A stretch of DNA of 53,286 bases from Mycobacterium sp. NAZ190054 (GTDB lineage Bacteria > Actinomycetota > Actinomycetes > Mycobacteriales > Mycobacteriaceae), in assembly GCF_001545925.1 (NCBI RefSeq), contig NZ_LMVQ01000445.1:1-53286 (forward strand), read 5' to 3'. Every line of letters begins with the position of its first letter. Position 1 is the first letter of the stretch. Below the pieces are notes generated by a model. It made no database searches and was not told the origin of the DNA. It worked only from the letters and a program-made list of their open reading frames with translations. Shown here one piece after another: positions 17,333 to 26,200 of this stretch. The translations under genes were made by a program, and so were the position numbers.

Positions 17333-18661
17333 CTAGGGCCTGCCTAAAGCACGGTAGGTCCAACCGTTGCTCCGCCAGAGCTCGGGGTCGAGGCAATTCC
17401 TACCATCGATCAGGCTGCGTTGACGGACCCACTTAGCTAGTTCTTCGGGCCTGAGGGATACGAACTGCTTCCATTCGGTAAGGATTAATACGACGTCGGC
17501 ACCGGTGCAGGCTGATGCGACGTCAGGCGCGTATTGAAGTGTCGGAAAGAGCTGGCGTGCGTTCTGCATGGCCTCTGGGTCGTATACGCTAACCGCGGCG
17601 CCTTGTAATTGGATCTGTCCAGCGATATTCAGCGCCGGTGAGTCGCGAACGTCGTCAGAATCGGGCTTGAAGGCGGCGCCAAGCACCGCTACACGCGCAC
17701 CAATGAATGATCCGCCGGCAGCTTCTCGGGCTAGCTCCACCATCTTGTTGCGTCGACGCATGTTGATACTGTCGACTTCGCGCAGCAGCGCGAATGCCTG
17801 ACCCGCGCCGAGTTCACCCGCCATCGCGATGAATGCACGGATGTCTTTGGGTAAGCAGCCGCCACCAAACCCGATGCCTGCGTTCAAGAATCGACGGCCG
17901 ATCCGAGCGTCGTGTCCGATCGCGTCGGCAAGAACCGATACGTCTGCGCCGGTAGCTTCGCACACCTCAGCGATGGCGTTGATAAATGAGATCTTTGTTG
18001 CGAGAAAGGCGTTGGCCGATGTCTTGACCAGTTCCGACGTTGCGAGATCGGTGACCAAGAACGGAACTCCTGCCTCGAGTTGCGTGGCGTACACCTCTCG
18101 GGCTGTCGCCTCAGCGATGCCCGGCCGCGTGCGGTCGACACCGAGAACGATTCGATCCGGGTGGAGAGTGTCCGCTACTGCGAAGCCTTCCCGCAAGAAC
18201 TCTGGATTCCAGGCCAGTTCGACTTTGTCGCCTGCCGGAGCAAGTTCCCGCGCTCGGGCGCCCAATCTTGCCGCAGTGCCAGCGGGGACTGTCGACTTCC
18301 CAAGTATCACCGCGGGTTTCGCTAAAAGGGGCGCCAACGATTCAATGACGGAATCTACGTGGCGCAAGTCGGCAGCGAGTTCGCCCTGCTTCTGGGGTGT
18401 ACCTACCGCAATAAAATGGACGTCGGCGAACTCGGCCGCCTCTAGATATGAGGTGGTAAAGCGCAGTCGGCCGGAGGCGATGTTCCGTTGCAGAACTTCC
18501 GGCAAGCCGGGTTCAAAGAAGGGGAGTTCCCCGGCGCTCAGCTTGGCGAGCTTGCCCGCATCTATATCGACGCCGAGCACATCGTGACCGAGCTCGGCCA
18601 TGCAGGCGGCGTGCGTCGCACCAAGGTATCCCGTTCCAAACACGGCAATCTGGCGGCTCAT
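17333..18661 (-). CDS. UDP-glucose 6-dehydrogenase
   Basis: The 442-residue protein starts with the Rossmann motif IAVFGTGYLGATHAACMAEL and carries the catalytic-cysteine motif GIGFGGGCLPKDIRAF, preceded by the NAD- and substrate-binding segments VGTPQKQGELAADL and LAWNPEFLREGFAV. It oxidises UDP-glucose to UDP-glucuronate with two NAD, which gives the locus a uronic acid donor. The ATG at 18661 is preceded by GGGAGGGA at ideal spacing, so the open frame upstream to 18991 is not used. It is divergent from the tyrosine phosphatase gene. Bacterial members are often regulated by tyrosine phosphorylation, which would fit the neighbouring phosphatase (inference). Confidence 0.93.
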   Translation of the reverse strand: MSRQIAVFGTGYLGATHAACMAELGHDVLGVDIDAGKLAKLSAGELPFFEPGLPEVLQRNIASGRLRFTTSYLEAAEFADVHFIAVGTPQKQGELAADLRHVDSVIESLAPLLAKPAVILGKSTVPAGTAARLGARARELAPAGDKVELAWNPEFLREGFAVADTLHPDRIVLGVDRTRPGIAEATAREVYATQLEAGVPFLVTDLATSELVKTSANAFLATKISFINAIAEVCEATGADVSVLADAIGHDARIGRRFLNAGIGFGGGCLPKDIRAFIAMAGELGAGQAFALLREVDSINMRRRNKMVELAREAAGGSFIGARVAVLGAAFKPDSDDVRDSPALNIAGQIQLQGAAVSVYDPEAMQNARQLFPTLQYAPDVASACTGADVVLILTEWKQFVSLRPEELAKWVRQRSLIDGRNCLDPELWRSNGWTYRALGRP

Positions 18662-19042
18662 GTGGTTCCCTCCCGACGTCCCCGGAAGGCATCGTAGCCG
18701 TCGGCGAGCTAAACGTCCGCGTTGGATGTTGCGTTGTTCCGCTCGATGTAATCGCTCCAGTGGCGACTGACGCTGCAAACACGGACTTCGAGTCGTGGCC
18801 CGGTCCTGGAAACCTAAGCGTCCTAGTTCAAGGGAAGATTGTGCGCAAGGAGCCGGACAATATCTACCCAGTCTCGCTCTTCTGTGGGGCTTCTCGTGGC
18901 TAGTGCCGCATTTCGCTGTGTTCGTCCGCCGCCTTGATGCACCAACTAAAAACAATAGGTAGGTACGTGGGGAGAACGCCGGCGAGATCATCTATGGTTC
19001 GTCGCAAACCAGTCGTCGGGTAAACCAATCTAGGAGCTAGTC
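18662..19042. other. Divergent intergenic region
   Basis: About 380 bases separate the divergent UDP-glucose dehydrogenase and phosphatase genes, so promoters for both should lie here. I see no convincing -35/-10 pair, riboswitch or RNA gene. Confidence 0.4.
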
Positions 19043-19579
19043 CTGCACGTCCTCTTCGTATGTACGGGCAACATTTGCCGTTCGCCGATTGCCGAGCGCC
19101 TGGCCATGGAGTATGCGATCCGGACGGAGGTGCCTGATTTCGTGGCATCCAGCGCTGGGACGCGGGCTGTGATTAATGGCGCTATCCACCACGAGGCTGC
19201 CGCTGTGCTCGAGCGCTTGGGCGGCCGTGCTTCAAGTTTTGCGGCGCGCCAGTTCTCTCCGAGGATTGCGAAAGACGCAGACTTGATCCTCACTATGACG
19301 CGAGAACACCGTGACAGAGTGCTGGAGCTGGCGCCAGGCAAGCTCAGTCGCACCTTCACGCTGGCAGAGTCGTCCGCGCTTGTCACGGAGTTGGATGCGC
19401 GCTCGGTGATCGACCTGGCAGGGCTTAGGCCGCATCTCAGCTCATGGGGCGGACGCCTAGATATTCGAGACCCCATTGGGCAAGACGCCGACGTGTTCGC
19501 CGATGTGGGCGCTCGGATCGCCGAACTTTTGCCCCCGGTCATGGAGCTTTGCCGCCGGTCGGCAAGTGACGGCTTGTAA
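19043..19579 (+). CDS. Low-molecular-weight protein tyrosine phosphatase (probable CTG start)
   Basis: From 19043 the frame reads LHVLFVCTGNICRSPIAERL. The C-x5-R-S phosphate loop is complete (CTGNICRS), and the general-acid motif appears near the C-terminus as DIRDPIGQD. Total length is about 178 residues. The first ATG in frame (19106) lies after the active-site loop, so it would give a dead protein. The frame is closed by TAG at 19031, and no ATG, GTG or TTG lies between. CTG at 19043, with AGGAG at 19032-19036, is the only sensible start. Such phosphatases act on the bacterial tyrosine kinase (Wzc-type) or on sugar transferases and dehydrogenases of polysaccharide loci. No kinase is in the window. 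Confidence 0.8.
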   Translation: MHVLFVCTGNICRSPIAERLAMEYAIRTEVPDFVASSAGTRAVINGAIHHEAAAVLERLGGRASSFAARQFSPRIAKDADLILTMTREHRDRVLELAPGKLSRTFTLAESSALVTELDARSVIDLAGLRPHLSSWGGRLDIRDPIGQDADVFADVGARIAELLPPVMELCRRSASDGL

Positions 19580-19773
19580 CCTCGCGGCCGCTGGCCCGAG
19601 TGGGCCGCAAAGGTATCTGGATATGAGAGATGCGCGTTAGCAGGGGAATCGACAGCGCTTCCGCAGTTCATCAAACAACGGGCTCGCGCGCTGTGCTACT
19701 GAGTGAATTGTTTGTATGCACGTGGCCGGACCGTGACGTCTTTGTAAATTGCTGAGCGAACACCGTTATCGCC

Positions 19774-19803
19774 TTGAGATGTTGGCGCTGCCTGGGATAA
19801 AGT
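19774..19803 (+). promoter_or_regulatory. Candidate sigma-A promoter of the sugar transferase gene
   Basis: TTGAGA at 19774-19779 and TAAAGT at 19798-19803 are separated by 18 bases, about 35 bases upstream of the ATG at 19838. This fits a housekeeping mycobacterial promoter. It is prediction by eye only. Confidence 0.35.
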
Positions 19804-19823
19804 TCCAGCGCAAGGGGGAGATT

Positions 19824-19841
19824 ATGTGGGGGGATAGATGA
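19824..19841 (+). other. Five-codon upstream ORF (MWGDR) overlapping the sugar transferase start
   Basis: ATG at 19824, preceded by GGGGGAG at 19814-19820, opens a frame of five codons. Its TGA (19839-19841) overlaps the ATG of the sugar transferase gene (19838-19840). This is the arrangement of a translationally coupled leader. It could be chance. Confidence 0.3.
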
Positions 19842-21328
19842 CGGCGGTCAATGATCAGCTGGTTGCTCCAGCAAACATCGTACCGATACCGGGCAAGATT
19901 CCGACGTGGCAACAAGGGTATGCACTGCGGCTTGTGGCGATCGACGTCATCGGCGTGGTACTCGCCGTCGGCCTGGCTCAGTGGCTGCGTTTCGGGGGTC
20001 TCACCGAATCGATGGCGTCGTACCGATACATCGACTACACCGTCGTGTCCGTCGGCATCGCTGTCCTCTGGATGCTGGCTCTGTCCATCAACCGCTCGCG
20101 CTCGCCGCGGGTGATCGGGTCCGGAGCCGAGGAGTATCGCCGAGTCTGGCTCGCCACACTGTCCGTGTTCGGTGGGGTCGCCATCGTCTCGATGTTGTTC
20201 AAACTCGAGATCGCCCGCGGATATCTCGTGATCGCCCTACCCGCTGGCCTGTTGTTCCTGGCGCTGGGGCGCTGGGCTGCCCGGCGGGCCGTCATCCGGG
20301 CTCGCCTGAAGAGCGGCAGTTGCATCACCCGCGTGCTGGTGGTGGGGAGTCCGTCGGCTGTCCGTGACCTCACCAAGTCTCTTGCGCGCGAGCCGGGTTC
20401 CGAGTACCAGGTGGTCGGCGCCTGTATCCCCGGGCCTATGCATCGTTCCAAGGTCGAGATTCCCGGCGTCGGAGCGGTGCCGACATACGGTGACGAATCC
20501 GATGTCGTCGACGCGGTCCGCATCACCGGCAGCCACGCCGTCGCGGTCACCGCGACCGAGCGCCTCGACGGCCGCGGCATCCGTGACCTGTCGTGGGAAC
20601 TTGAGAAGCTCGACATCGATCTGCTGGTCTCGCCCGGCGTCGTCGACGTCGCCGGCCCACGACTGCAGATGCGTCCGGTCGCCGGCCTGCCGCTGATCCA
20701 CGTCGAGAAGCCGCAATACAACGGCGCCAAGCGTTTTCAGAAGCGCTTCTTCGACATCGTGTTCTCCGGCACCGTCCTGCTGCTGGGTCTTCCGATCCTG
20801 CTGGCCGTCGCCCTCGCGGTGAAGCTGACCAGCCGGGGGCCGGTGTTCTACCGCCAGGAGCGCATCGGTCTCGACGGCAAGCCGTTCGAGATGATCAAGT
20901 TCCGCACCATGGTTCACGGCGCCGACAAGATGGTCGACAAGCTCGCCGCCCTCAACGAAAGCGAAGGCGGAGTCCTGTTCAAGATCCGCCAGGACCCGCG
21001 CGTCACGCCGGTCGGGCGCATCCTGCGGAAGTACAGCATCGATGAGCTGCCGCAGTTCATCAACGTGCTGAAGCGCGACATGAGCGTGGTGGGCCCGCGC
21101 CCGCCGCTGGCCCGTGAGGTCCAGTCCTACGACGAGCACGCGATGAAGCGCCTCCTGGTCCGCCCCGGCATCACCGGGCTGTGGCAGGTCAGTGGTCGCT
21201 CCGACCTCTCGTGGGAGGACTCGGTCCGCCTCGACCTGTTCTACGTCGAGAACTGGTCGATGATCTCCGACCTGCTGATCGCGATCAAGACGGTCAAGGC
21301 CATGCTCAGCTCCTCGGGCGCGTACTGA
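19838..21328 (+). CDS. Exopolysaccharide initiating sugar-1-phosphate transferase (polyprenyl-P, WcaJ/WbaP-like)
   Basis: The 496-residue protein has four or five N-terminal membrane segments, a middle Rossmann-like CoA-binding-type domain (ITRVLVVGSPSAVRDL) and the C-terminal bacterial sugar transferase domain. Key motifs are FDIVFSGTVLLLGLPIL, GPVFYRQERIGLDGKPFEMI then KFRTM, SIDELPQFINVLKRDMSVVG then PRPP, and RPGITGLWQVSGRSDLSW. It starts repeat-unit synthesis by moving a hexose-1-phosphate from UDP-hexose to polyprenyl phosphate. The ATG follows a purine-rich run and a tiny upstream ORF. The coding sequence is clearly richer in G+C than the rest of the locus and marks its right border. 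Confidence 0.92.
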   Translation: MTAVNDQLVAPANIVPIPGKIPTWQQGYALRLVAIDVIGVVLAVGLAQWLRFGGLTESMASYRYIDYTVVSVGIAVLWMLALSINRSRSPRVIGSGAEEYRRVWLATLSVFGGVAIVSMLFKLEIARGYLVIALPAGLLFLALGRWAARRAVIRARLKSGSCITRVLVVGSPSAVRDLTKSLAREPGSEYQVVGACIPGPMHRSKVEIPGVGAVPTYGDESDVVDAVRITGSHAVAVTATERLDGRGIRDLSWELEKLDIDLLVSPGVVDVAGPRLQMRPVAGLPLIHVEKPQYNGAKRFQKRFFDIVFSGTVLLLGLPILLAVALAVKLTSRGPVFYRQERIGLDGKPFEMIKFRTMVHGADKMVDKLAALNESEGGVLFKIRQDPRVTPVGRILRKYSIDELPQFINVLKRDMSVVGPRPPLAREVQSYDEHAMKRLLVRPGITGLWQVSGRSDLSWEDSVRLDLFYVENWSMISDLLIAIKTVKAMLSSSGAY

Positions 21329-21479
21329 CGGTTCAGCACCTCCCGGCACACCCGCCGCCGGCGCGAGTTGCTTGAACTACCAGGTGTTTCCGCTCTCGCG
21401 GTGTGCTTCAGGCGAATTTCGGTTACCGATTTCTACCGCTGCAGACATGCCCAGGCAGCCGCGATGACGACCGGGAGCC

Positions 21480-21890
21480 CGTTGAATTTCGGGCCGGACC
21501 CACCCGGGCTCACCGGCGCACTGGAGTTGGTGCACAGGGGAGTAACGCCGCGCATCTTCGAAGCCTCGGCTCACATCGGCGGTCTGGCCCAGGCCCCGGC
21601 GATGCTGGTCGGTGCGCACTACGTCCGGTACCCGCTGCTAGGGCCAGAGCCGTTGCGGCAGACGGGATATCGCTGCGGCATGCGCGGCCTGACCAGCCTG
21701 ATGTGGACGCGGTTGCGCCCAACCTGCCGCTCAACGACCGTCCCTCGGAAAACTTCCGGCAGTGGGGCGTCGGCGAGTTCTGGCGCCATTACGCCTGCGC
21801 AGCGTCGCGCGGTGTTTCGGCGAGAACGTCGACCCCTGGTAAGTCAACACCGACACCGGCTATCACGAGAGCGGGCTGCTGCAGAAGTAG
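21480..21890 (+). pseudogene. Decayed FAD/NAD(P)-binding oxidoreductase (amine-oxidase/UDP-galactopyranose-mutase-like)
   Basis: One frame reads PPGLTGALELVHRGVTPRIF then EASAHIGG, a damaged FAD-binding Rossmann motif (normally GxGxxG), and later VRYPLLGPEPL and RGLTSLMWTRLRP. From about 21,720 the match continues in another frame as NLPLNDRPSENFRQWGVGEF then WRHY. Intact members (about 450-500 residues) contain these pieces in one frame with large intervening parts, so this is a frameshifted and internally deleted remnant. Such proteins often sit next to glycosyltransferases in polysaccharide loci, so it may once have belonged to the locus. Confidence 0.6.
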
Positions 21891-22121
21891 CGGATGCCGG
21901 TTCAGCGGCGGAACAGTCCGGCCAGCCAACTGCTGATCGACGGCCGGAAACGGGGGCAGTCACACAACCCGCAGTCCGATCCGGCCCGGAAGTGCTCGTG
22001 AGCTTCGCGCTCATGACCACACCTGCAATTCACGCCTGAGAACTTACGCTGAGGTCGGCCGATCCCGTTGTCACCGCGCAGAACTGCAGACGACTTTCCC
22101 GATCCCCAGTACAGTGCTGCC

Positions 22122-22640
22122 GTGGGTTATCCGGAGAACGTGCTGGCCAAGGACGAACACGTCGTCTTACACCGCCACCCGCACTGGGGGCGGTTGACCA
22201 TCCCGGCGCTCATCCTGATCGTCTCGTCGGCGGCGGCCGCGTTCCTGGCCGGCTACGTCAACACCCTCGACTGGGAGCAGACCGCCAAGACCATCGTCTT
22301 CGGTGTGATCGCGGCGATCTGGTTGATCCTCGTCGGCTGGTTGTCGATCTGGCCGTTCCTGAACTGGTGGACCACCCATTTCGTCATCACCGACCGTCGC
22401 GTGATGTACCGCCATGGCCTGCTCACCCGCTCCGGTATCGACATCCCGCTGGCCCGGATCAACAGCGTCGAATTCCGGCACGGGCTCATCGACCGCATCT
22501 TCCGCACCGGCACGCTGATCATCGAATCCGCCGCGCAGGACCCGCTGGAGTTCCAGGACATTCCGGGCGTCGAACGCGTGCATTCGCTGCTGTACCACGA
22601 GGTTTTCGACACCCTCGGCAGCGAGGAGTCGCCGAGCTGA
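22122..22640 (+). CDS. bPH_2-domain (YdbS-like) membrane protein
   Basis: The 172-residue protein starts VGYPENVLAKDEHVVLHRHP and has two membrane segments (about 25-50 and 60-85). A bacterial PH-like domain follows: FVITDRRVMYRHGLLTRSGI, IPLARINSVEFRHGLIDRIF, TGTLIIESAAQDPLEFQDIP. It corresponds to the mycobacterial protein that M. tuberculosis carries next to birA and the GtrA gene (Rv3278c type). Function is unknown; the domain is thought to mediate membrane or protein contacts. GTG at 22122 is preferred over 22068 because conserved sequence begins there. Confidence 0.8.
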   Translation: MGYPENVLAKDEHVVLHRHPHWGRLTIPALILIVSSAAAAFLAGYVNTLDWEQTAKTIVFGVIAAIWLILVGWLSIWPFLNWWTTHFVITDRRVMYRHGLLTRSGIDIPLARINSVEFRHGLIDRIFRTGTLIIESAAQDPLEFQDIPGVERVHSLLYHEVFDTLGSEESPS

Positions 22641-22691
22641 CCTGCGCGCGGGCCCGTGCTGCCTTAGCGTGAAGAAGGTGTTCTGCGGTCG

Positions 22692-23264
22692 GTGGTGGCG
22701 GTGATCCGGCGCCGCCGCCTCCTGATTCCCGCGTCGATGGCGGCGCTGGTGCTTCTGCTGTTCGTCAACGGAGCCAGCGGCACGCTGTTGTTCGCGCACG
22801 CGCGTGCGGATCCGCTGGCCCGCGCCGACGCGATCGTCGTGCTCGGCGGGGAACACGACGGCCGGGAGAACTACGGGCTGGACCTCGCGGCTCAGGGGTA
22901 TGCGCCGACCGTGCTGCTGTCGAACCCGTACCACGCCGAAGACAAGGTGATGAGGAAGGCCTGCCGGCCGCGCAGCGACATCCGGGTGATCTGCCGGGCC
23001 CCGGAGCCGTCCACCACCCTCGGCGAGGCGATGATGGCCCGACAACTGGCCGACGCGCACGGCTGGCAGCGCGTCATCGTCGTCAGCTGGCGCTACCACC
23101 TGCCGCGGGCCCGCCGCATCTTCGAGCAGTGCTTCACGTCCCCGACGCGCAGCGTGATCATGCGCGACGTGCCCCGCGACTACCCGTTCTCGGTGGCGCA
23201 GTGGCAGTACACCTACCTCTACCAGTACGGCGGATGGGTGAAAGCCGAAGTGCTCGGCTGCTGA
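22692..23264 (+). CDS. YdcF/ElyC-family (DUF218) membrane-anchored protein
   Basis: After a single N-terminal membrane anchor (about residues 8-30) comes the DUF218 core: ADAIVVLGGEHDGRENYGLD, LAAQGYAPTVLLSNP, STTLGEAMMARQLADAHGW and VIVVSWRYHLPRARRIFEQC. The TTLGEA and His-Leu-Pro-Arg-Ala motifs are the conserved positions. Family members influence envelope polysaccharide precursors in enteric bacteria, but their biochemical role is unsettled. Length (190 residues) is normal. It is convergent with the giant repeat protein, with 28 bases between the two stops. Confidence 0.75.
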   Translation: MVAVIRRRRLLIPASMAALVLLLFVNGASGTLLFAHARADPLARADAIVVLGGEHDGRENYGLDLAAQGYAPTVLLSNPYHAEDKVMRKACRPRSDIRVICRAPEPSTTLGEAMMARQLADAHGWQRVIVVSWRYHLPRARRIFEQCFTSPTRSVIMRDVPRDYPFSVAQWQYTYLYQYGGWVKAEVLGC

Positions 23265-23292
23265 GGTGTACGACGCGGCGGCTGCTTGATGC

Positions 23293-26200
23293 TCAGACCT
23301 CCTGGCCGCTTTGGATCGTGCCGAGGTCGACCGCCCACAATCCCGCGCCCGTCATCACATAGGTGGTGTCGCCGATCAGGATGACGCCGTTGTCGAGCCC
23401 CTGCGCCGCCCACGGGAACGGTTGCGCCACCGGCACGGGGCCGTCCTCGGTCATCGCCCACAGGTGAGTCCGGGTTTCCTCCATGCTTGCCGGGTCGCCG
23501 TCGGTGGAGGAAGACACCAGGTATGTGGTGTCGCCGATGCGGACAGGTGTCCTCGACATACCGCCGACAATCGAATACGTGACGGCAGGCGCTCCGCTGT
23601 CCGGATCCAAGACCGTGAGGTAGGTCTGGCCTAGGGTCCAGTAGTCCTGCTGGGGAACCTCAACATAGACATCAGAAACCAGATAGGTCTTGCCATCGAT
23701 GGTGAGGGGTTCACCTCCCGGAAGGCCCGCGCGGGCCGCGCCGGGTGGAATGACACCGCCGGGACCGATTTCTGTCAGATAGAACTGTTGGTCACCGACG
23801 AACGAGCCGTCGCGCGCCGTCACCAGGTAGGTCGTCTCACCGATGGTCACCCCCGGGTACCCGCCGAAGGTTTCGATCACCTGGCCCGGAATGTCAACAT
23901 CCACCGGCGTCACGCCGGCAGGGCCCACCGCCGTCAAGTGCGTCTGGTAGCCGGACTCGTCATCGCCGGTCACGGTCACCACGTAGGCGGTGTCACCTAC
24001 CACCACCGGATCGACAACGTTCTCGAAATAACCGGGGACGGGGCTTCCCACTCGGGTCAGTTCCTCGGCTCCGACGCGGACGAAATGGATCTGCGAGCCA
24101 GCGCCGGGTGCCGAAGCCTCAATCCCCAGGTAGGTGGTGTCGCCGATGAGAATCGTTCTTGCGTCCCAGACAGTATCCGCCTCGGGAAGAGCGACAGGGT
24201 CACCGACCGGCGTCAATCCGCCCGGACCGATCGCCAGCAGCTGCACCTGGTAGCCGGTCGGGTTGTCGGTCCACGTCGCCACGTAGGGGTTCCCGTCCAG
24301 CATGATGAGGGAGCCGCCCCCAACGGCGATACCCCCGCCGACCGGCGTCAGACCTTCGGCGCCGACCGTCATGAGTTGGGTCTGGTCACCGAGGGTCGCA
24401 TCGAACACACGCATCACCACATAGGTGTCGTCACCGATGACGAATGGGCCGGCGTCCTCGCCCAGATACCCGGCGACGGGGTCGCCGACATACGTCATGC
24501 TCCCGGGTGTCGGCCCGAACGTCGAAAGGTGGATCTGTGAGATGTAGAGGGGGTCTCCGCTGTCGGTCTGAGAGAAGAAGTACGGGTTACCACCGATGAC
24601 GAAGGGATCGCCTATCAGGCGGCCGGGACTGCCGCCCACGTAGACGGTCCCCGAAGCCGTCAATGCGCTCACGTGGTGGGTGGTGACGTCGGAATAGGAC
24701 TCGGTCAGCACATAGGTGTTACCGCCGAGGACCACAGGATCATCGAACAGTCCCCCGGGCATCGGAACCATTGCCGGTGTCACGCCGTTCGGCTCTACCA
24801 AGGTGACATGGGTTTCGTAGTTGAACTCATGATCGCTTGTCCACGACACCACGAAGGTGTTGTCGCCGCTCGTGATGACATCCTGGAAGTGGCCGGGAAC
24901 CGTTGTCGTCGAACCGATCCCGTTCGTGGTGATGGCCGTCAAGTGGATCTGCTCGGTACCAGAACCCGCCTCGCCGGATTGCGACACCAGATAGGTCGTA
25001 CTTCCCGAAGCGAAGTGACGAAGCTTGAGGTTGTAGATGTCTGTGATGTCGAAGGGATCGCCCGCAATAGCGCCGGCGATCGGTATCAAACCGTCAGCAT
25101 CCAGCCGCGCCAGATAGGTTTGGCGTTCGGCACCGAGCGTCACCGAGACCACATAGGTGGTTTCGCCCACGGTCAACGTGCCGAACACCGCACCCGAGAC
25201 CGGTGCGCTGGCCGGCATGCGGTAACTGCCGTCCCGCGCGATGATGACCGCGAGGTGGCTGACCTGCTGCTCCTCGTCGTAGGTGAAGAAGTAGCCGTCA
25301 CCGGTGTCGGGATCGATGAACGACTGCAGCGGAATCTCACCGGACGGCAACGGGACTGCGGCGACCGGCGAGCCGGTGATCGGTTCGGTGACCACGATCG
25401 GCGCCGTCGCGGTCGTTCCGTCGGTCGCCGCGACGGCGAACGTGACCTCCACGGACTGCTGCCCCAACGCGTGGGCCAGAACGCGGGTGCGCGCGGTCGG
25501 CGTGAACGTCCACTGCCCGGTCTGCGCGTTCAGTTCGAGCGTCCCCAGCGCCGGGTCGGGTTGGGTCACCACGTAGTAGGTCAGCACCTCGTCATCGGTG
25601 ACGTTGACCTGCCCGACGATCGCACCGGTCGCCGGATCGGGCCCGCCCGGCGCCACGGTGTACGGCTCCGCCTCGTCGACCACCGGCGCCTGGTAGGGCG
25701 CCAGCTCGCTGATCAGTGCGGACACGGCCACCGAGACCGCCGTGCTGCCGTCGGAGACGGTCACGGTGAACGGCAGTCGGTCCTGGCCCGCGGTGAAGTA
25801 CGCTGCCTCCCGGGCAGCCTGAGTCGGGGTGAAAGTCCATGCTCCCGTGGCGCTGTCGACCTCCAGGCTGCCCACCTCAGGGTCCACCACGGTGTCGAGC
25901 TGATAGCTCAGCGGCCGGCCCCCAGGGCTGAAGACCTTGAAATGTCCTGTCACGGCGCCGGTTTCGTCATCAACATCGTCGACCACAAACCCCGGCACCC
26001 CGACCACCGGGAAGTCACCGATCGCGTGCACCTTGGTCACCACGTCCCCGCTGGCCTCGTCGACGTAACCCGCACTGAAGTACGCGGTCCCGTCGGTGCC
26101 GACGCTGACCAGGGCGACCCGTGTGGAGGCAACCTCGATGACCTTGCCCGCACCGTCGCCGGTGATCGCCCACACCTCGCTGGTGCCCCCGGTGACCTCG

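Noticed and set aside
17121..17396. Small frames on both strands between UDP-glucose dehydrogenase and polymerase
   Set aside because: No family content; the minus-strand one overlaps the end of the dehydrogenase gene.
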